Assembly (NCBI GenBank): GCA_013375405.1
Contig: JABXJU010000065.1
Span: 1-20,796, forward strand
DNA length: 20,796 nucleotides
Direction of reading: 5' to 3'
Source: Candidatus Helarchaeota archaeon
GTDB taxonomy: Archaea; Asgardarchaeota; Lokiarchaeia; Helarchaeales; HEL-GB-A
A program made the translations under genes and the position numbers. Positions 16,818 through 20,796 of the stretch are shown here, one piece after another (within the stretch, counting starts at the first letter, position 1; each line of letters starts with the position of its first letter). The notes beneath the pieces were generated by a model. That model was not told the origin of the DNA. It worked only from the letters and a program-made list of their open reading frames with translations, and made no database searches.

Positions 16818-16828
16818 CACCTCCTTTC
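16818..16828 (-). promoter_or_regulatory. Strong Shine-Dalgarno AAAGGAGGTGA
   Basis: This is a near-perfect complement to the 16S 3' end, nine bases before ATG 16808. It is the strongest ribosome site in the window, suggesting high expression of the 105-residue protein. Confidence 0.8.
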
Positions 16829-16920
16829 ACGTTGTGTTTAATCTCACAAGCGAAAGAACCTATGTGTTATCCCGCTCAACTTATGTATGTGTGGAAATTT
16901 AAAAGTAACTTAGAATTTTA

Positions 16921-16943
16921 TATATAAATTAGAAATTTATATA
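16921..16943. repeat. AT inverted repeat in promoter region
   Basis: A perfect 10-bp inverted repeat TATATAAATT / AATTTATATA with a 3-base centre lies in the gap upstream of the 105-residue gene. It may act as a promoter element, operator or end-of-transcript structure. Being pure A/T, it could also be chance. Confidence 0.4.
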
Positions 16944-16982
16944 TCTTTTAACAAAAATGATTGCTTTTTAATGATAGAGATT

Positions 16983-16990
16983 AAAAAAAA
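16983..16990 (-). terminator. Oligo-T terminator after the membrane protein gene
   Basis: T8 on the minus strand lies directly after the stop at 16998, preceded by CCCC. Confidence 0.5.
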
Positions 16991-16997
16991 GGGGAGA

Positions 16998-17405
16998 TTA
17001 TTCTTTTTCAAAGAGTATAGATGCAACGAAGTGGCCATTTAAGGCACCTAGACCACCGATGAGACCGCCAATGAGTACTAACGAGAGAATAATGACTACG
17101 AATCCCATGCCTGTCAAGCCAAAGAGCCCAGCAAGGACGTTTGCGAATTCCCAGATAGGTCCTATAAAGCTAAAAATGAGGAAATAAACTAACCATGCTA
17201 CCAATACTCCTAAAAATCCTGCTAAAAATCCTTTACCCGCCTTTTTAACGAGAAATCCTCCGAGAAATCCGGCTGCGACCATCAAGATCCATGCGTAGGT
17301 CCAAATAGCACCGAAGAGTTGGAGCAATCCTGCTGCAAGAGCAGTGACGAGGAATCCTATTAAAAACGTGTGTTGTTCTTCAAAAAATGCTTTTACTTCC
17401 ATCAT
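16998..17405 (-). CDS. Small four-helix membrane protein
   Basis: A 135-residue protein from ATG 17405 (MMEVKAFFEEQ). It has a short charged N-terminus and about four hydrophobic segments rich in Gly and Ala (FLIGFLVTALAAGLLQLFG, AWILMVAAGFLGGFLV, then FLAGFLGVLVAWLVYFLIF, and a last one around FVVIILSLVLIGGLIGGLG), ending ALNGHFVASILFEKE. The Gly-rich pattern resembles DUF5518-type archaeal membrane proteins; no function is known. I prefer this start over one at 17483 because GAGGGTGAG (17406-17414) directly precedes it and an AT-rich TATATATTTAAA (17422-17433) falls within the longer version. That TATA-like stretch is close enough for a nearly leaderless transcript, so the true promoter is unsettled. 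Confidence 0.75.
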   Translation of the reverse strand: MMEVKAFFEEQHTFLIGFLVTALAAGLLQLFGAIWTYAWILMVAAGFLGGFLVKKAGKGFLAGFLGVLVAWLVYFLIFSFIGPIWEFANVLAGLFGLTGMGFVVIILSLVLIGGLIGGLGALNGHFVASILFEKE

Positions 17406-17483
17406 CTCACCCTCAAGATTTTTTAAATATATAGGTCGCCTCCACCGTAGGTAGTGTAGATCGATACATAGGATGGTATTCAT

Positions 17484-18025
17484 TATTCACATAGAGGTTG
17501 AAGAGATCCAGATTCTAAAAATATAGTCTAACCAAAACTTTTTCCCCAAAACTGAATATGTCTACCCTTCCAACTCTTAGATGCAACATAGACTATAAAA
17601 ATAATCAAACAGACTATTGAAAATTTCCACTAATGTTATTTGTTTTGTTCGATTGCGAACATTCTGAATCCCAAAAAACACTATTCCGCAGAGATTAGAG
17701 AAGATAGAAGCGAACTCTCACGTAATCGCACCTAACACTCTGAAGGCTATAGGTTACCCTCGCCGAGTATGACGCAGATAGCTTTGTGTCGAATCAAGCA
17801 AATGCCTTAAAACCTCAAAATTTCAATCGAAGTAAAGATTTCCGAAAAGACAAAAATCTATTTATGCTTTTTTTTCCATTTCCGAACTTCATTTTTAAAA
17901 GCTAGACTATTTATTTCTAAGTATTCGAATATTCTTCTTCTATTTCCTAATCTCACTAAAATTGAAAATATCCCCGACAAAACCACTTGGTAGACCTACT
18001 AATATATTCCAGTTGACCTGAAACC
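17484..18025. other. Long non-coding stretch before the accessory genes
   Basis: About 540 bases with no convincing gene on either strand. It holds a perfect hairpin TGTTCG-ATTG-CGAACA (17646-17661), a less AT-rich island at about 17700-17800 with a possible structured RNA, and several TTTCCGAA motifs (near 17839 and 17879) that recur near 19141. The heptamer AGACTAT occurs at 17590 and 17611, and inverted at 17523. It marks the boundary between housekeeping-like genes and the accessory region. Confidence 0.5.
17736..17788. ncRNA. Possible structured RNA element
   Basis: AAGGCTAT (17743-17750) can pair with ATAGCTTT (17778-17785), with one G-U pair. The stem extends with CAC/GTG across a 4-base bulge, and the loop holds a small CTC-GCC-GAG hairpin. 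The island is visibly richer in G and C than its surroundings. No known RNA family was recognised, and the strand is undetermined. Confidence 0.25.
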
Positions 18026-18040
18026 TTTTTAAATTATATA
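18026..18040 (+). promoter_or_regulatory. TATA box for the ribbon-helix-helix gene pair
   Basis: TTTTTAAATTATATA is centred near 18033. The expected transcription start (about 18060) lies after the first in-frame ATG (18040) and before ATG 18091, favouring the latter. Confidence 0.5.
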
Positions 18041-18090
18041 TGCCTTTATCAAAAATCTTTAAAAACCCCTTAAAAATTCTTAAAGTAAAG

Positions 18091-18276
18091 ATGATTAAAA
18101 TTGTTCGTCCTAAATTAATTAAATCCAATTCTTGCACTATTAGCTCCAAAATTCCTGATCGCCTCTATATACAAATATTAGAATATTGCGAAAATGTAAA
18201 CCTAACTCCTTCCGCCTTAGTTAGAAAGCTTCTTTATAAATTCTTTCAGGTTGACTTGAATACAAATAGGGAATAA
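18091..18276 (+). CDS. Small ribbon-helix-helix-like protein
   Basis: A 61-residue basic protein (from ATG 18091; ATG 18040 would add 17 residues but sits on the TATA box). Residues about 14-52 fit a ribbon-helix-helix fold: a short strand (CTISSKIPDRLYIQ), helix A (ILEYCENVNL), a turn with TPSALVR, and helix B (KLLYKFFQ). Such proteins are dimeric DNA-binding repressors, common on archaeal plasmids, viruses and toxin-antitoxin loci; the role here is inferred. The next gene begins 4 bases after this stop and also looks ribbon-helix-helix-like, so they form a two-gene operon. Codon use is more AT-rich than in the metabolic genes upstream, consistent with accessory DNA. Confidence 0.65.
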   Translation: MIKIVRPKLIKSNSCTISSKIPDRLYIQILEYCENVNLTPSALVRKLLYKFFQVDLNTNRE

Positions 18277-18280
18277 ATAA

Positions 18281-18721
18281 ATGCCTCGTTACAAAAAGCA
18301 ATTTAAAGATGGAATTGAAGTAGGTTCTTGGATTTCTCAAAAAACAAAAGATACTTTAGACAAAATTACTAAACATTCGGGTGATTCTCGCTCTAAACTC
18401 ATTCGCCATTTCATTAACGAAGGTTTAAAACACCACTTTTCTGATTTCACTTTTAAACACGAAAAGCTAAGTCCTGCGCGTCCTCCAACACCAAAGCAAG
18501 AAACTCCTTCTGCTTATTGCATTAAATGCCATGCAAAAAAAGCCTATCTAGATAAGATTGAGAAAGCCTATCAATGCACTAATCCAAAATGTCGTTCTTA
18601 TTTAGTAATACCTCAAAATAAAGAATTACGTCAATACCAATTACAAGTTATTGAATTAAAAAATTTCATTGAAAAAGAAATTGATTTTTCGATAAAGCCT
18701 AGTACGGTAAGTCTTTATTAA
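18281..18721 (+). CDS. Ribbon-helix-helix-like protein with C-terminal zinc ribbon
   Basis: A 146-residue protein. The N-terminal part (about 10-52) has a strand (GIEVGSWIS), a helix (KTKDTLDKITKHSG) and a second helix (DSRSKLIRHFINEGLKHHF) in ribbon-helix-helix order. A proline-rich linker (SPARPPTPKQETP) leads to a zinc-ribbon-like module with CIKC (about 85-88) and CTNPKC (about 105-110), then a helical tail. It is probably DNA-binding, with the ribbon for DNA or protein contact. It follows the first ribbon-helix-helix gene by 4 bases. Such combinations are typical of archaeal mobile elements, but no integrase or replication gene is seen. The 3' end overlaps a convergent ORF by 23 bases. 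Confidence 0.68.
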   Translation: MPRYKKQFKDGIEVGSWISQKTKDTLDKITKHSGDSRSKLIRHFINEGLKHHFSDFTFKHEKLSPARPPTPKQETPSAYCIKCHAKKAYLDKIEKAYQCTNPKCRSYLVIPQNKELRQYQLQVIELKNFIEKEIDFSIKPSTVSLY

Positions 18722-19079
18722 ACCAAATAGTTGAATAAATTATATAATATTTCTTAATATATTTATCGAAATAATCTAAATCCACAATTTCCCATTCTCC
18801 TTCAGGATTATTTTCCTCTTCTCCCTTATTTATTGAATTTAATTCAGATATTAGCCCAGATTTCATAAGTTTCCTTTTAATTTCACCTAATTGGTTTACT
18901 TCTGGGCATCTTTCGACTGATTTTTTACTTATTTCCACTCCTTCTTTTTGTGAAACTGCCTTAGCAATTTTTTCAGTGCTTTTTGTAAAATCGGTAAGCT
19001 GTTCAATGATAATTCTCAAAAATTTTTTTTGTCGTCGAAAATACCGGTCACTGTTTAGGTAAAATTCTACACAATGCAA
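18699..19079 (-). CDS. Hypothetical small charged protein
   Basis: An open frame of 126 residues beginning at TTG 19079; another TTG at 19019 would give 106 residues and avoid overlap with the broken plus-strand gene. I do not recognise it. The middle (IIEQLTDFTKSTEKIAKAVS and following) is helical and could hold a helix-turn-helix. The C-terminus is acidic (NKGEEENNPEGEWEIVDLDY), then basic and aromatic. There is no clear ribosome site. It may be a real accessory gene or a chance frame in AT-rich DNA. It converges with the zinc-ribbon gene and overlaps it by 23 bases. Confidence 0.4.
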   Translation of the reverse strand: MHCVEFYLNSDRYFRRQKKFLRIIIEQLTDFTKSTEKIAKAVSQKEGVEISKKSVERCPEVNQLGEIKRKLMKSGLISELNSINKGEEENNPEGEWEIVDLDYFDKYIKKYYIIYSTIWFNKDLPY

Positions 19080-19415
19080 AAGCTATAGCACGTATTGAAT
19101 TTTTACATTAGAACATGAAAATTTTGAAATTTCATTAACGGAAATTTCCGAACATTTGGGAATTAGTAGACAAAATCTCAATTATATCCTCAAACTTTTG
19201 CGAAAGTTCGTGGTTAAAAATTTCAAAAAAATTACAGATACGAACATAGAATTATAGTTGTTCCGAAGTTGACCGAACAATTCAAAACATTTTTTCAAAA
19301 TCTGAAAAATTCGTGGAAAATGATGAATCTAAACGAAAGGAATGAAAAAAGAAGTGGAAAAAACTATATGGTTGGTTTGAAAAAAATAGATCTACAGTTT
19401 CAATCCTTATTTTAA
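19013..19415 (+). pseudogene. Broken helix-turn-helix regulator gene abutting the CRISPR array
   Basis: Three overlapping plus-strand frames join into one sensible protein. Frame A (19013-19108) reads VVENTGHCLGKILHNAKAI and ARIEFLH. Frame B (about 19099-19254) reads LEHENFEISLTEISEHLGIS, then RQNLNYILKLLRKF, a clear winged-helix recognition pattern. Frame C (about 19224-19412) reads YEHRIIVVPKLTEQFKTFFQ and NLKNSWKMM. The shifts fall near T5 (19100-19104) and A7 (19225-19231). A third shift at T8 (19023-19030) could link an ATG at 19006. Frame C has no stop before the array and ends at TAA 19413-19415 inside the first repeat. It is either a decayed ArsR/MarR-like gene or an intact gene with homopolymer read errors. 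Confidence 0.45.
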
Positions 19416-19506
19416 TGGATTATTAATTTCTAGGACTTTCAGATAGCTCAATTAATCTTTCTTTATCTTATTTCAATCCTTATTTTAATGGATTATTAAT
19501 TTCTAG
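19397..19506 (-). repeat. Degenerate leader-distal CRISPR repeats
   Basis: The repeats at 19397 and 19470 both carry C-to-T at position 33 (TTTCTAG for TTCCTAG), and the second also has G-to-A at position 1. The only other variant is a G-to-A at position 22 of the repeat at 20144. Decay at one end is typical of the oldest, leader-distal units. Confidence 0.85.
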
Positions 19507-19515
19507 AATTTCTAG
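19498..19515. repeat. 9-bp tandem duplication at the end of the second CRISPR repeat
   Basis: AATTTCTAG, the last nine bases of the variant repeat at 19470, is immediately repeated at 19507-19515. Removing it turns the 44-bp spacer into one of 35 bp, normal for this array. Confidence 0.85.
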
Positions 19516-20796
19516 ACTATGTCTGGGCGCTCCGCCACCAAGGGTGGACCGTTTCAATCCTTATTTTAATGGATTATTAATTCCTAGGTTTATAATGAAA
19601 CTTATTATGGGAATATACCTATTGTGTTTCAATCCTTATTTTAATGGATTATTAATTCCTAGAACCAATTATACCACTCATCAAATGCCTCTTGGGATGT
19701 TAGGTTTCAATCCTTATTTTAATGGATTATTAATTCCTAGATTTTGATCCGATCGAATATTTGGGTAATGCCTTAAGGTTTCAATCCTTATTTTAATGGA
19801 TTATTAATTCCTAGTTGTGTCAATTTGACGGAAAATTTACATCCTGAGCCGTTTCAATCCTTATTTTAATGGATTATTAATTCCTAGTACTGTAATTCGA
19901 GTTGAATCTAACCATTTTCTAATGTTTCAATCCTTATTTTAATGGATTATTAATTCCTAGTTATATCTTCGCTCCGATTCGCGTAAACCTCTTTGAGTTT
20001 CAATCCTTATTTTAATGGATTATTAATTCCTAGTGATCATGTTTATCGCGCTGCCGACTCAGAATTTCCGTTTCAATCCTTATTTTAATGGATTATTAAT
20101 TCCTAGTATTTAATATTAATCCGCATTCACAACAATCATTTCTGTTTCAATCCTTATTTTAATGAATTATTAATTCCTAGATGCTAATATTGGAATAATT
20201 ACAACAAACCATGCATGTTTCAATCCTTATTTTAATGGATTATTAATTCCTAGAGGAGTTTTTCCCAAAAAACAAACATTAGAGGATTATTGTTTCAATC
20301 CTTATTTTAATGGATTATTAATTCCTAGTTGTTTCAATTGTTATACTGTTCAAATTTTTCCTGAGTTTCAATCCTTATTTTAATGGATTATTAATTCCTA
20401 GTGAAGAATCTGCCTGTTGTACAGGAACACAAGAAGTGTTTCAATCCTTATTTTAATGGATTATTAATTCCTAGATTCGTTCCCAAACGGTTTTTAACGA
20501 ATGTAACCGTGTTTCAATCCTTATTTTAATGGATTATTAATTCCTAGACTCGTAAAGTTCATCAAAAATTCATTGCCAGATAGGGGTTTCAATCCTTATT
20601 TTAATGGATTATTAATTCCTAGCCAAAAAAACTTTACCAAAGCAGAATGGAATGCAAGTTTCAATCCTTATTTTAATGGATTATTAATTCCTAGCAGAAT
20701 TATGTTTTTATGGTCATTATAATGCTGAATTGTTTCAATCCTTATTTTAATGGATTATTAATTCCTAGTTTTCTAATGAACTCCATTCTTTTTTTA

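Larger units (their letters stand above)
19397..20796 (-). CRISPR. CRISPR array, 19 repeats visible, continues past the right edge
   Basis: A 37-bp repeat (plus strand begins GTTTCAATCC, ends ATTCCTAG) starts at 19397, 19470, 19551, 19626, 19704, 19778, 19851, 19924, 19997, 20070, 20144, 20217, 20292, 20365, 20438, 20511, 20586, 20658 and 20732. There are 18 full spacers, mostly 35-38 bp, but spacer 2 is 44 and spacer 4 is 41; a nineteenth is cut by the window end. The minus strand of the repeat ends GGATTGAAAC, the classic ATTGAAAC 5' handle of archaeal type I/III crRNAs. Internal AATCC/GGATT can form a 5-bp stem with a 10-base loop. Variant repeats are at the left, so the leader should be beyond the right edge. 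No cas genes are in the window, so the type is not assigned. Confidence 0.98.

Noticed and set aside
16998..17483. A longer version of the small membrane protein starting at 17483
   Set aside because: The extra 26 residues cover a TATA-like stretch and a ribosome site directly before ATG 17405.
17523..17617. Three copies of the heptamer AGACTAT, one inverted
   Set aside because: Too short and AT-rich to separate from chance; noted only within the non-coding entry.
17780..17800. TCGAATC resembling a tRNA T-loop
   Set aside because: No acceptor stem, D-arm or anticodon arm can be folded around it.
17940..18149. Minus-strand open frame of 69 residues
   Set aside because: It lies antisense to the ribbon-helix-helix gene and its promoter, and has no ribosome site or recognisable pattern.
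17484..19396. Possible integrated mobile element with integrase or transposase
   Set aside because: No integrase, transposase, tRNA attachment site or flanking direct repeats could be identified; only small DNA-binding genes are seen.
19544..19747. An open frame encoding a repeated FNPYFNGLLIPR peptide
   Set aside because: It is a translation of CRISPR repeats and spacers; the spacing happens to keep the frame open for a few units. Not a gene.

Overview
The window looks like a chromosomal segment of an AT-rich Asgard archaeon, possibly Lokiarchaeia-like. The reasons are archaeal-type TATA boxes with Shine-Dalgarno sites, a Rag/Gtr-like small GTPase with a C-terminal roadblock-like domain, and a 745-residue protein that appears to join winged helices, a coat-appendage-like region and a longin/roadblock-like domain. 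The exact lineage cannot be fixed from this sequence alone.

Layout. Positions 1-2030 hold the 3' end of one gene and a related complete gene (both possibly V4R-like), then a mandelate-racemase-type enolase-superfamily enzyme. A YtcJ-type amidohydrolase follows (2070-3749), convergent with an L-fucose isomerase (3849-5651, minus). Positions 5846-11223 form a cluster of eukaryote-like or membrane-associated genes: the 745-residue multidomain protein, a type I membrane protein with Ig-like ectodomain, a two-TM PH-like protein, and the Rag-like GTPase on the opposite strand. Positions 11379-13756 hold a membrane-anchored ArsR-type regulator and an ABC-2 exporter (ATPase and permease, overlapping by 4 bases). 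A Gfo/Idh/MocA oxidoreductase (minus) and a DUF362 protein (plus) are divergent. Two small genes follow on the minus strand: a 105-residue protein and a four-helix membrane protein.

From about 17500 the character changes to an accessory region. It has a long non-coding stretch with a possible structured RNA, two consecutive ribbon-helix-helix-like genes (the second with a zinc ribbon), a small unrecognised minus-strand ORF, and a plus-strand helix-turn-helix gene broken by apparent frameshifts. That broken gene runs directly into a CRISPR array of 19 repeats (37 bp), which continues past the right edge. The repeat's minus strand ends in ATTGAAAC and the variant repeats lie at the left. Both indicate transcription leftward from a leader beyond position 20796. 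No cas gene is visible in the window.

How the genes may work together: sugar and small-molecule metabolism (fucose isomerase, enolase-superfamily enzyme, amidohydrolase, Gfo/Idh/MocA enzyme) occupies the flanks. The central cluster is a candidate membrane-signalling or trafficking module, an inference from domain content and proximity. The regulator and ABC pair look like a self-contained export unit.
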